A stretch of DNA of 64,000 bases. Source: Paenibacillus flagellatus. Lineage in GTDB: Bacteria; Bacillota; Bacilli; Paenibacillales; NBRC-103111. Where the stretch lies: positions 62,001-126,000 of the forward strand of contig NZ_QJVJ01000007.1 of assembly GCF_003217775.1 (NCBI RefSeq), in the 5' to 3' direction. The position numbers and the translations under genes were made by a program. Each line of letters starts with the position of its first letter. The first letter of the stretch is position 1. The notes beneath the pieces are model-generated. The model worked only from the letters and a program-made list of their open reading frames with translations. It was not told the origin of the DNA and searched no databases. Below, piece after piece: positions 1 through 8,388 of the stretch.

Positions 1-1
1 C

Positions 2-1633
2 CGTAAACGGACATGGCGGTCCGCCGCCGCGGCGGTCGCGCTGTCCGCGCTCATGCTCGCCGGCTGCACCAAGGCCGCCGACGACGGAGGGAAGACGACG
101 GCGCCGGACGGCTCGTCCAATCCGCAAGCCGAGACGAAGAAGACGCCGGAGCCGGTCACGCTGCAGTTTTATTTCCCCGGCGATCCGCCGAACGACCAGC
201 AGGCGGTGCTCGACGAATTTTACAACCGGACGAAAGATACGCTGAACATCAAGCTGAGCTTCAACTGGGTGCCGTGGGACCAGCTGAAGGAGAAAATCGG
301 GCTGAAGCTCGCTTCCGGCGAGCAGGTGGATGCGGTATTCGACGCGCAGTGGAACACGATGCCGCAAATGATCGCGAAAGGCACGTTCATCCAGCTGGAC
401 TCGTACTTCAACAACGACAAATATCCGGGCTTGAAAAAAGCGTTCCCGCCCGCCTACATCAACAACAACAAGTTCGTCGACGGCAAGAAGGAGGAGCACA
501 TTTACGGCGTGCCGTTTACGAAAAACTACGGCAGTCTGGCGAGCGTCGCCATCCGCAAAGATTTGCGGATCAAATACGGCTTGCCGGAAATCAAAAGCTT
601 GGCCGAGCTCGAGGCGTATTTCGACGCCGTGCTCCAAAACGAGAAAGGGATGATCCCGTTCGGCGTCGACGGCTCGCTCAGCTCGCTCGGCAACTGGCTG
701 CAGCCGGACGTGAAGCCGACCGATTTCAACGCGATCATGGCCGGCGACCTGATCCCGCACTTCAACATCAAGGACGGCAAGGTCGACGTCGTGTTCGCGG
801 GCGAGGACATCTCCGTGCTGCCCGCGCCGCTCAATACGAAGGAAGCGTTTTACTTGCAGGAAATGACGGCGCGCCGCTGGTACACGAAGGGGTATTTGGA
901 GAAGGACGTCATCAGCCAGAAGGATGCCGCCGGCTTCTTCAAGGCGGGCAAGTTCGCCGCCATCGGCGCCGACACGGCGGGCTTCAACGCGGTATTCCGC
1001 GAGCTGAAGAAGGCGGTCCCGGGCGCGGAGGCCGAGCTCGTCGACCTGGTCCCCGGCGCGAAAGACCGGAAGCCGGGAGCGATCCGGACCGACTTCAAGG
1101 CGTGGAACTTCTCCAGCATCCCGGCGACGTCCAAAAACGCGGACCGCGTCATGGCGTTTTTCGACTGGCTGTTCGCCGATCCGAAAAACCACGATCTGTT
1201 CGAGTTCGGCATCGAGGGCAAGCATTGGGTGCCGGTCGGCAGCGACAAGTTCAAGCTGCCCGATGGGGTCGATCCGAGCAAGACGTACAACTTTCCCGGC
1301 TACGTGCTGACGTGGAACCCGAGCTACGTGCGCAATCCGGACGATTGGCCGGAGGCGGTGCAGGCCCGCGAGAAATATTTGTCCGACGAGAAATCGTACG
1401 TCAAGTCGACGATCGCCGGCTTTACGCTGAACGCGGAGCCGATCAAGAGCGAGCTGGCGAAGGTCGGGCCGGAGTTCAAGAAGGTGCGCACGATCGCCTC
1501 GCTCGGCTTGGCCGACAACTACGAGGCGCTGTACAAGGAAGCGATCGACAAGATGAAGAAGATGGGACTCGAAAAAATCCGCGAGGAAATCAAAAAGCAG
1601 CTGGAGGCGTTTTTGGCCGCACAAAACAAATGA
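2..1633 (+). CDS. Extracellular solute-binding lipoprotein, 5' end outside window
   Basis: This is the carbohydrate-binding lipoprotein of an ABC importer, acting on the outer face of the membrane. The reading frame is open to the left edge, so the true start lies upstream. An internal ATG at 53 falls inside the signal peptide and is not the start. The visible hydrophobic stretch ends in a lipobox, LAGC, with the Cys codon at 65-67. The mature part has the fold signature of YtcQ/LipO-type binding proteins, and its C-terminal 110 residues resemble the DUF3502 domain of that group. No permease genes are visible; they probably lie just upstream. The next gene, 100 bp downstream on the same strand, encodes a secreted polysaccharide-active protein, which suggests a polysaccharide oligomer as ligand. 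The ligand itself cannot be read from the sequence. Confidence 0.9.
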   Translation, partial: RKRTWRSAAAAVALSALMLAGCTKAADDGGKTTAPDGSSNPQAETKKTPEPVTLQFYFPGDPPNDQQAVLDEFYNRTKDTLNIKLSFNWVPWDQLKEKIGLKLASGEQVDAVFDAQWNTMPQMIAKGTFIQLDSYFNNDKYPGLKKAFPPAYINNNKFVDGKKEEHIYGVPFTKNYGSLASVAIRKDLRIKYGLPEIKSLAELEAYFDAVLQNEKGMIPFGVDGSLSSLGNWLQPDVKPTDFNAIMAGDLIPHFNIKDGKVDVVFAGEDISVLPAPLNTKEAFYLQEMTARRWYTKGYLEKDVISQKDAAGFFKAGKFAAIGADTAGFNAVFRELKKAVPGAEAELVDLVPGAKDRKPGAIRTDFKAWNFSSIPATSKNADRVMAFFDWLFADPKNHDLFEFGIEGKHWVPVGSDKFKLPDGVDPSKTYNFPGYVLTWNPSYVRNPDDWPEAVQAREKYLSDEKSYVKSTIAGFTLNAEPIKSELAKVGPEFKKVRTIASLGLADNYEALYKEAIDKMKKMGLEKIREEIKKQLEAFLAAQNK

Positions 1634-1735
1634 CCGTTGCCGGTCCACCATCCGAAACGCCCGCACGTCCCGGCCGCTTCCGCCAGCGCGAGAAGCGGCC
1701 GAGGACGAGGCGTTTATATATCGAAGGGAGTGAAA

Positions 1736-4700
1736 ATGATGAAGATGCGAAAGATCAGACGTTGGACGGCGTCGGCGCTCGTCGCCGGCATGCTGCTCGC
1801 CCCGTGGGCGGGCCTCGTTCCGGCGGTGCCGGTCCCGGTCGCGCACGCGGCGGAGCTTGGCGCGAACTTGCTGGCGGGCGATTTTGACACCGCTTTCAAC
1901 AGCGGCGTCAACCCGTTCGTCCCGCTATCCGCCAACACGGGCGGCGTGACGCAGACGGTGTACGGAAGCGGGGGCGGCTACGCCGTCGAATTCCGCGACA
2001 CGACGGCGTTCGGCCCCGGGGGCGCGCCCAACGGCGGCAGCGCGTTCCATGCGACGCTCGGCGCGTCCGCCGCGCTCGTCGAGCGGATCAACGAGGTGTA
2101 CGACCAGCCGGTCGGCGGCACCCCGGCCGCGTTCGTGCTGGCGTTCAAGGCCGAGCGGACGGCCGCGAGCAGCGCGCCGGTGCCGTCGGGCATCCAGGCG
2201 GCGATCGAGTTCGGCAACCATGACGGCAGCCTGATTCCGCGCTTCCCGACCGGACAGCCTAGCCTTTTCTACACGGACGCCTACGGGAACGACGAGCCGG
2301 CCGGCAGCGAGACGTTCGAGACGGTGAACGAGACGGACGTTCCGGGTCTGAAGTTCGTCGTAACGCCGAACGGCGGCGCGCGGAACATCACGAGCCTGCG
2401 CCTGATGTTCGGGGTGCGTGTCGATACGGGGGGCACCGACGAGGCGTTCGCCGTCGACGACATCGCCGTCTACGAGGTGCCGTACGTGCCCGGTCCGAAT
2501 ACGCCGGTGCAAGGACTGATCGCCCATTGGGACTTCGATCAGGTGAACGGGAACACCGTCGCGGATTTGTCCGGCAACGGACATACGGCGACGGTCGTCA
2601 ACGCGGTGCCGACGGCGTCCGGCCGGATCGGCAACGGACTCGACTTCAACGGCACGAACGCGTACGTGAACGGCGGCCCGGCCTCCGCTTACAACTTGAC
2701 CGATGCGTTCACGGTGGCGATGTGGATTCGCCCCGAGTCGCAGCCGTTATCGTCGAGGCACCGGTTCATCTCGTGGACGGACGGCTTCCGGGCGACGGGC
2801 AGCGGGTTCGAGTTCGGCTTCGAGGCGAACGGGACGAGATTCCAGTACATGCTCAAAAACGACGCGACCCACGAAGTGGCGTCGAACTATTTCGCCCAGA
2901 CGACGCGCTGGGGCAAATGGATGCACGTCGCGGCGACGTGGGACCGCCAATCGAAAATCGTCTCCCTCTATACGGACGGCAAGCTGGCAGGCAAAGGGAC
3001 GTTCACCGGGCCGCTGCCGGTGCCGAACGGCAGCATGCTGATCGGCCGCGGGGAGGAAGCGTTCCATAAAGGCGTCATCGACGAGGTGAAGCTGTTCAAC
3101 AAGGCGCTGACCGAGACGGAAATTCAGGCGATCTACAACGATTTGCCGCCGATTCCGGTCACCGGCGTCGCGATGAGCAAAAGCGCGATGACGATCGCCG
3201 TCGGCTCGTCCGACATGCTGGACTATACGATCACGCCGCATAACGCCAAAGATTTGGCCGTATCGTGGTCGAACCCGAATCCGGCCGTCGCGGCGATCGA
3301 CGAGTACGGCAAGGTGACGGGCTTGAGCGAAGGCAGCACGACGATCGCGGTGAAAACCCGGGACGGCGGATTTACCGCGCAGACGCACATCGACGTCGTC
3401 TACCGGCATCCGACGGGCTTGACGCTGAACAAGACGGCGCTTGCGCTCGCGGAATGGAAAACCGAGCGGCTGATCGCCTCGGTGTTGCCCGCCGATGCGA
3501 CCGACAAAACGGTGCTGTGGAGCTCGAGCGATCCGGACGTCGCGACCGTCGACGCGAAAGGGATCGTCCGCGGCGTTCGCGCCGGGCAAGCCGTCATCAC
3601 GGCGACGACCCGCGACGGCGGCTTTACGGCGACCGCGCAGGCGACCGTGACGAAGACGGCGATCGCCGGCATCGCGCTGAACAAGACGGCGGCGACGATT
3701 CCGCTCGCGGGGTCGGACACGCTGACGGCGACCGTCCAGCCGGCGAACGCCACGCACAAGGACCGGATCCGCTGGAGTACGAGCGACGCGTCCGTGGCCG
3801 AGGTCGACCAGACCGGGATCGTCACGGCGAGAAGGAGCGGCAGCGCCGTCATTACGGCGACGGCGGAGGACGGCGGCATGACGGCGTCGGCGACCGTCAC
3901 GGTGCCGGCGTCGGGGGCCGGCATCTGGAGCCGGACGTTCGTGCTGCGCGATTATATGGACGTGTACGAGTTTCCGGAGGAGCTGCTCGACTATCCGCTC
4001 GTCTTCCCGGCCGACACGGTCAAGAAGAACGGCTTGAAGCTGACCGACAGCAGCGGGACGCCCGTCGAGCACGAGCTCGCCGACGTCGAGGAGAACGCGC
4101 AGGGCTTCCTGACGAGCGCCACGCTCCGCTTCCGTACCGGCTTGCCGAAGAAAGGAATCAGCGGCTTCGTGCTCGACTACGATCCCGCCTACGATTACGC
4201 GGCGTCGTCCGCGGCAAGAGTGACCGTGACGGACAATCACGACCAGACGGCGACGCTGTCGGCGAATGGCCAGCATATCCGGGTGCCGTACGGCACCGTC
4301 GCGTTCGGCTCCGGCGCCGACGTCGCTACGGTGAAAGCGCCGATTCTCGCCATCTCGCGCGACGGCGTCAACTGGGCGGGCGCCGGGACGCTGCAGGCGC
4401 CGGCCGGCATCAAGGCGCTGTCCGTCACCGGACGGGTGGCGGAGCAGGGGCCGCTGTCGCTTGCCTACGAGGTCAGCTACGCGTTCACCGGCGGCCGAAG
4501 CTACACAGTCGTCCTGACGGTACGACACAACGAGAAGCACGTCACCGTCGACGAGACGATCGCGGGCTTCGCGCCGGACGACAAAACGTATTTCAAGTTT
4601 TCGATGAAAAACGGCATCGACCCGGACGGACGGCTCGTCGTCAGCAACAACGGCTATACGTCGTCGTACTCCGGCAAGTTCGACGACAAGCTGTCGCCGG

Positions 4701-7423
4701 CCGGCAAGCTTCCTTACGAGCTCGGCCTGTACTCGGTGAACAACTACGGCGTCATGCGGGCGACGGCGTTCTGGAAGGACGACGGCGCGAACGCGCTTCT
4801 GTTCAGCTTGTACCGCAACGAAGATTGGAAGACGTCCCGCCGGTTCTACTACGGCTCCGCCGGGGAGCACAACCTCAATTTCTTCAGCGCCGGCGGCGAC
4901 AAGTACATGATCACGAGGCTGGAGGGGCAGGAGCGGCATTGGGCGCTCGGCTTGATCGACCGCAACGAGGTGATCGTCAAAGGCTCGACGAACGGGTATA
5001 CCGGTCTGTCCTGGCTCGCGAATTCTTCGTTCAGCGGCTACGCCTTCGCGAGCAATTGGGGGGCCGGGCCCGAGGTGCGGCTGTTCCAGAAGCTGACCGA
5101 ATACAGCTTGAACAAGCTGAAGGACCGCGTGCTGGATTGGGAAGAGCAGCCCGGGCTGCGGCTCGACCTGCCCGCGAGCGAGACGGAGATGTCCGCCAAC
5201 GAAACGGTCTCGTTCAAGGACTGGAACGATTTCAACCGGAGGTACAAGTTCGAGCCGTATGTCGAACGGTATTTGGACGGCTCCTACTCGCAGCGCAACG
5301 ACCGCAATATGGTGGCGCAATACGCGAACAGCCGGTGGAGCTGGACGCCGGCGCAGCGGCAGCAGGCCCGGGCGCATCTCGCCTTCAACGCTTATTTGAC
5401 GGCGGGCGACATCAACTTCCCGCACACGTCCATGCTGGCCGGTCACGCCAACTTCATCATCGACGGCAAGCAGGCGCTCGCCGTTACGGCCGGAGCGTTC
5501 CCCGAGCATCCGGACGCGGGGTATTGGAAGCAGGAATTTATGGACTTTTACAACGAATGGCTGACCTACTACACGCGATCCGCGAATCCGGCGGCCAACG
5601 CCCGGGGCGGAAGATGGTACGAGAATGCGGCCACGTACAGCATGGCCTCGCTCGTGCCGGCGCTGTCCGCTTATGCGGGATTGAAGCAGCTCGACGGGAC
5701 CGACCTGTTCGACCATCCGAAGTTCCGCGAGTGGATCGCTTGGAACATCGCCATACTCGTCCCGACGGAGGGCGGCGTCCGCCAGCTTCCGCCGCAGGGC
5801 GCTCATGCGATGGATAAAGACCTTCCCGGCGGCGAATTCGACAAGGTGTTCGCGGCGCTCGCCGTCGCGTTGAAGGAAAGCGCCAATCCGGACAACGTCC
5901 GGCTGGGCGACCAGCTGATCTGGAGCAAGAGCAAAGGGACGCAAGGCGTCAACCCGCAGCTGCGCTCGACGCTGTTCCGCGACTACGGCGCGGTCATGCG
6001 GTACGATTTCGGCGGTCCGCACGAAGCGTACGTCAACGTCCAGCAGCTGACCGGCGGCGGCTACCGGTGGAGCACGGACGCGAACGGCACGGTGCTGTAC
6101 GCGGCCAAGGGCAAGCGGCAAAGCTGGGTCGACGCCGAGACGAGCGGCGACAGCTTGAACGTAAGGCTGCTGCCCGCCTTCGTCCCCGACGGATCGAACG
6201 CCTCGCTCCGCGATCACGCGACGGACGGCGTTCTGTACGATTTCGACTTCGCCCAATATTACCGGGCGGAAGGAAGAGGCGCGCCGTACTTGGGACGCGG
6301 CGTCATGATGGTGCGCGACGATTTCCTCGCCCTATACGACGATATGGCCGGCACGGCGTCGGGAACGTTTTACTGGAACAACTCGGGCTACCGGTATCGG
6401 GGCGAGGACCCGAACCTTTACGCCGTCAAGGAAGGTCCGGGGGATGAGCTGCATATCGTCGCACCCGCGCCGTTGACCGTTTCGGCCGCGACCTACGGCG
6501 CCGTCGTGAACGGCGGCGAGTACGTGTTCGCGGCGGGAAGCGACGAGGCGGCGCTGAACGTGAATACCGGCGGCGGGGTCGTCTTCCAAGGCCGGACCGG
6601 ATACGCCGGACCGGGAGGGCTCGCGCTGTTCGAAGGGACGAAGATCGGGCTCGGCGGCTTCGCGATCGAGCGGTCGGGCGGCGACTTCGGCATCAGCGCG
6701 AAGGCGGTCGATCCGTCGACGATTACGGGCCGGCTCGCCGGCAAGAGCGGCGGTACGGTGACGATTACGCCGCCGGCAGGCTTCGCGGCCGAACGGGCGG
6801 AGGTGACGGTCGAAGGCGCCGTCGTTCCTTCGGTCGCGGTCGGCGGGACGATCTCGTTCCCAGTGCAGATCGCCCAGAGCGAGGGGACGAAGTCGTATAC
6901 GATCCGCACCGGCGCGCCGGCGCTGTTCGCCGACGGCTTCGAGGACGGCAACGCCGACGGCTGGTCGGCGACGGCGGGCGCGTGGACGGTGACGTCGACG
7001 GTCTACGGCGGCGTTCTCCGCCAGTCGGATCCGGGCGGCGGTTCGATCGTCGCCGGCGATGCGGGCTGGACCGATTACGCGGCGCGGGTCGTCGTTACGC
7101 CGACGGGCGCCGGCGGCAAGTTCGACTTGCTCGGCCGTTACACGGACGGCAACCATTTTTATTTCCTGCAGCTGAGCGAGCCGGACGGCAAGCTCAAGCT
7201 GTATCGGAAGGCGGCCGGCGCGGTCGCGCTGCTCGCGTCCGCCCCTTACGCGGCGCAGCCCGGGCAGCGGCTTACGCTGCAGCTCGCGTTCTCGGGGACG
7301 TCCGTATCCGGATCCGTGAACGGGAACCGTCTCCTCCAGACGACGGACGGTACGCTCGCGTCCGGGAAAATCGGCTTGAGAGCTTCCGCCACCGCCGATT
7401 TCGACGACGTCGCCGTCTATTGA
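1736..7423 (+). CDS. Secreted multidomain polysaccharide-active protein (LamG, Big_2 x3, heparinase-like toroid)
   Basis: This 1895-residue secreted protein probably binds and may cleave a polysaccharide. The start at 1736 follows AAGGGAG; an earlier in-frame ATG at 1637 would put a charged stretch before the signal peptide. The signal peptide covers about residues 1-40, ending AHA. A LamG/concanavalin-like domain spans roughly 255-470. Three bacterial Ig-like (Big_2) repeats lie at about 476-555, 559-638 and 641-725. A beta-rich region runs to about 1055, followed by an alpha-helical toroid-like region (about 1155-1420) and a beta-sandwich. A second LamG/DUF1080-like domain closes the protein (about 1730-1895). 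The toroid shares spaced motifs with the enzyme at 46040, but conserved histidines there are replaced here, so activity is uncertain. The domain set fits a polysaccharide lyase or a binding protein derived from one. Confidence 0.8.
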   Translation: MMKMRKIRRWTASALVAGMLLAPWAGLVPAVPVPVAHAAELGANLLAGDFDTAFNSGVNPFVPLSANTGGVTQTVYGSGGGYAVEFRDTTAFGPGGAPNGGSAFHATLGASAALVERINEVYDQPVGGTPAAFVLAFKAERTAASSAPVPSGIQAAIEFGNHDGSLIPRFPTGQPSLFYTDAYGNDEPAGSETFETVNETDVPGLKFVVTPNGGARNITSLRLMFGVRVDTGGTDEAFAVDDIAVYEVPYVPGPNTPVQGLIAHWDFDQVNGNTVADLSGNGHTATVVNAVPTASGRIGNGLDFNGTNAYVNGGPASAYNLTDAFTVAMWIRPESQPLSSRHRFISWTDGFRATGSGFEFGFEANGTRFQYMLKNDATHEVASNYFAQTTRWGKWMHVAATWDRQSKIVSLYTDGKLAGKGTFTGPLPVPNGSMLIGRGEEAFHKGVIDEVKLFNKALTETEIQAIYNDLPPIPVTGVAMSKSAMTIAVGSSDMLDYTITPHNAKDLAVSWSNPNPAVAAIDEYGKVTGLSEGSTTIAVKTRDGGFTAQTHIDVVYRHPTGLTLNKTALALAEWKTERLIASVLPADATDKTVLWSSSDPDVATVDAKGIVRGVRAGQAVITATTRDGGFTATAQATVTKTAIAGIALNKTAATIPLAGSDTLTATVQPANATHKDRIRWSTSDASVAEVDQTGIVTARRSGSAVITATAEDGGMTASATVTVPASGAGIWSRTFVLRDYMDVYEFPEELLDYPLVFPADTVKKNGLKLTDSSGTPVEHELADVEENAQGFLTSATLRFRTGLPKKGISGFVLDYDPAYDYAASSAARVTVTDNHDQTATLSANGQHIRVPYGTVAFGSGADVATVKAPILAISRDGVNWAGAGTLQAPAGIKALSVTGRVAEQGPLSLAYEVSYAFTGGRSYTVVLTVRHNEKHVTVDETIAGFAPDDKTYFKFSMKNGIDPDGRLVVSNNGYTSSYSGKFDDKLSPAGKLPYELGLYSVNNYGVMRATAFWKDDGANALLFSLYRNEDWKTSRRFYYGSAGEHNLNFFSAGGDKYMITRLEGQERHWALGLIDRNEVIVKGSTNGYTGLSWLANSSFSGYAFASNWGAGPEVRLFQKLTEYSLNKLKDRVLDWEEQPGLRLDLPASETEMSANETVSFKDWNDFNRRYKFEPYVERYLDGSYSQRNDRNMVAQYANSRWSWTPAQRQQARAHLAFNAYLTAGDINFPHTSMLAGHANFIIDGKQALAVTAGAFPEHPDAGYWKQEFMDFYNEWLTYYTRSANPAANARGGRWYENAATYSMASLVPALSAYAGLKQLDGTDLFDHPKFREWIAWNIAILVPTEGGVRQLPPQGAHAMDKDLPGGEFDKVFAALAVALKESANPDNVRLGDQLIWSKSKGTQGVNPQLRSTLFRDYGAVMRYDFGGPHEAYVNVQQLTGGGYRWSTDANGTVLYAAKGKRQSWVDAETSGDSLNVRLLPAFVPDGSNASLRDHATDGVLYDFDFAQYYRAEGRGAPYLGRGVMMVRDDFLALYDDMAGTASGTFYWNNSGYRYRGEDPNLYAVKEGPGDELHIVAPAPLTVSAATYGAVVNGGEYVFAAGSDEAALNVNTGGGVVFQGRTGYAGPGGLALFEGTKIGLGGFAIERSGGDFGISAKAVDPSTITGRLAGKSGGTVTITPPAGFAAERAEVTVEGAVVPSVAVGGTISFPVQIAQSEGTKSYTIRTGAPALFADGFEDGNADGWSATAGAWTVTSTVYGGVLRQSDPGGGSIVAGDAGWTDYAARVVVTPTGAGGKFDLLGRYTDGNHFYFLQLSEPDGKLKLYRKAAGAVALLASAPYAAQPGQRLTLQLAFSGTSVSGSVNGNRLLQTTDGTLASGKIGLRASATADFDDVAVY

Positions 7424-7454
7424 TTCGCCGGGGCCGGTAACGGCCCGGATACCG

Positions 7455-7484
7455 GAAGGTCCGCGAGCGTATCCGCGGACCTTC
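7455..7484 (+). terminator. Probable terminator hairpin
   Basis: Perfect 11-bp arms GAAGGTCCGCG and CGCGGACCTTC flank an 8-base loop 31 bp after the stop of the large secreted protein. Only a short T-run follows, so termination strength is uncertain. Confidence 0.6.
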
Positions 7485-7485
7485 T

Positions 7486-7513
7486 CCCGATTTTGCGGAA
7501 ATCGGGTTATACT
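7486..7513 (+). promoter_or_regulatory. Candidate promoter of the 7.5-kb two-component operon
   Basis: An 8-bp inverted repeat (CCCGATTT, 5-base loop, AAATCGGG at 7486-7506) runs directly into TATACT (7508-7513), a good -10 hexamer 50 bp before the response regulator start. No good -35 lies 17 bp upstream. The palindrome covers the spacer, so it could be an operator or a second hairpin. Confidence 0.4.
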
Positions 7514-7563
7514 GGAAGCGGTTAAATAATCGAAGGGCAGAGGCCGGGGGAGAGAGTCGCCGA

Positions 7564-8370
7564 ATGAAGGTGCATATCGTCGAGGATGTCAAAATCGTCC
7601 GGGAGACGCTCGTCCGTCACGTCGATTGGGCGGGACTGGGTCTCGAGGTGGCGGGCGTGTCGGAGGACGGGGAGCAGGCGCTTGCGCGGATGGAGGATGC
7701 GCCGCCGGATGTGCTCGTGACCGACATCGGCATGGCGGTCATGGACGGCATCGAGCTGATCCGCCGGGTGAAGGCGCGGTACCCCGATACGAAATGCATC
7801 ATCCTGTCGGGGTTGAGCGAATTCCAGTATGCGCAGGAGGCGATCAAGCTCGGCGTCGTCGACTACGTGCTGAAGCCGCTCGACATCGACGAGCTGTCGG
7901 CGGTCGTGGCGCGGACGGCCGGCGCGATCCGGCAGGAGCGCGAGCAGCGGGAGGAGCTGGAGCGGGCGAAGCGGATCGTCCGGACGCACTTGCCGAACGT
8001 GGCCGGAAGCGAGCCGGCGCTGAGCGGGTTGCCGGTCGGCTTCAAGCACGCCAAGGCGGTCGAGCGGATGCTCGACTTCTTGAAGGCGAATATCGCGAGC
8101 GGCGCGCTGACGCTGCAGCAGGTCGCGGCCGAGGCGAATTTGAGCGAGAAGTACGCCAATTCGATTTTCAAGGAGACGGTCGGCACGACGATCAATCACT
8201 ACATCATCGCGCAAAAGATGGAGCTCGCCGCCCGGCTGCTGCAGGACCCGGACGTCAAGGTGTACGAGGTGTGCGAGCGGATCGGCTATGCCGATCAGGA
8301 TCATTTTCGCGAAAGCTTCAAGCGGCATCACGGCTGCACGCCGTCGGAATACCGCAACCGGACGCTGTAG
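7564..8370 (+). CDS. YesN-type response regulator (REC-AraC)
   Basis: This cytoplasmic DNA-binding response regulator is the partner of the kinase that follows 18 bp later. The 268-residue protein has a receiver domain at about 1-120, with acidic E7/D8 and phospho-acceptor Asp54 in VLVTDIG, and a Lys in YVLKP. An AraC-type double helix-turn-helix covers about 165-265, ending in the usual SEYRNRT segment. It is shorter than the 500-residue YesN proteins and lacks their long middle region. Such pairs usually switch on a neighbouring sugar importer and glycan enzymes. The likely targets here are the solute-binding protein and large secreted protein just upstream. Confidence 0.93.
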   Translation: MKVHIVEDVKIVRETLVRHVDWAGLGLEVAGVSEDGEQALARMEDAPPDVLVTDIGMAVMDGIELIRRVKARYPDTKCIILSGLSEFQYAQEAIKLGVVDYVLKPLDIDELSAVVARTAGAIRQEREQREELERAKRIVRTHLPNVAGSEPALSGLPVGFKHAKAVERMLDFLKANIASGALTLQQVAAEANLSEKYANSIFKETVGTTINHYIIAQKMELAARLLQDPDVKVYEVCERIGYADQDHFRESFKRHHGCTPSEYRNRTL

Positions 8371-8388
8371 GACGGAAGGGGGTCGCAC

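Noticed and set aside
13-1887. Open frame overlapping the first binding protein and the next gene's start
   Set aside because: Its product is Arg/Gly-rich low-complexity sequence, and it overlaps a frame with a lipobox and a family fold; it is a GC-rich shadow.
2747-6256. Long minus-strand open frame inside the large secreted protein gene
   Set aside because: Long antisense frames are common in GC-rich genes. The product shows no domain or signal peptide, and the plus-strand frame has clear LamG and Big_2 domains.
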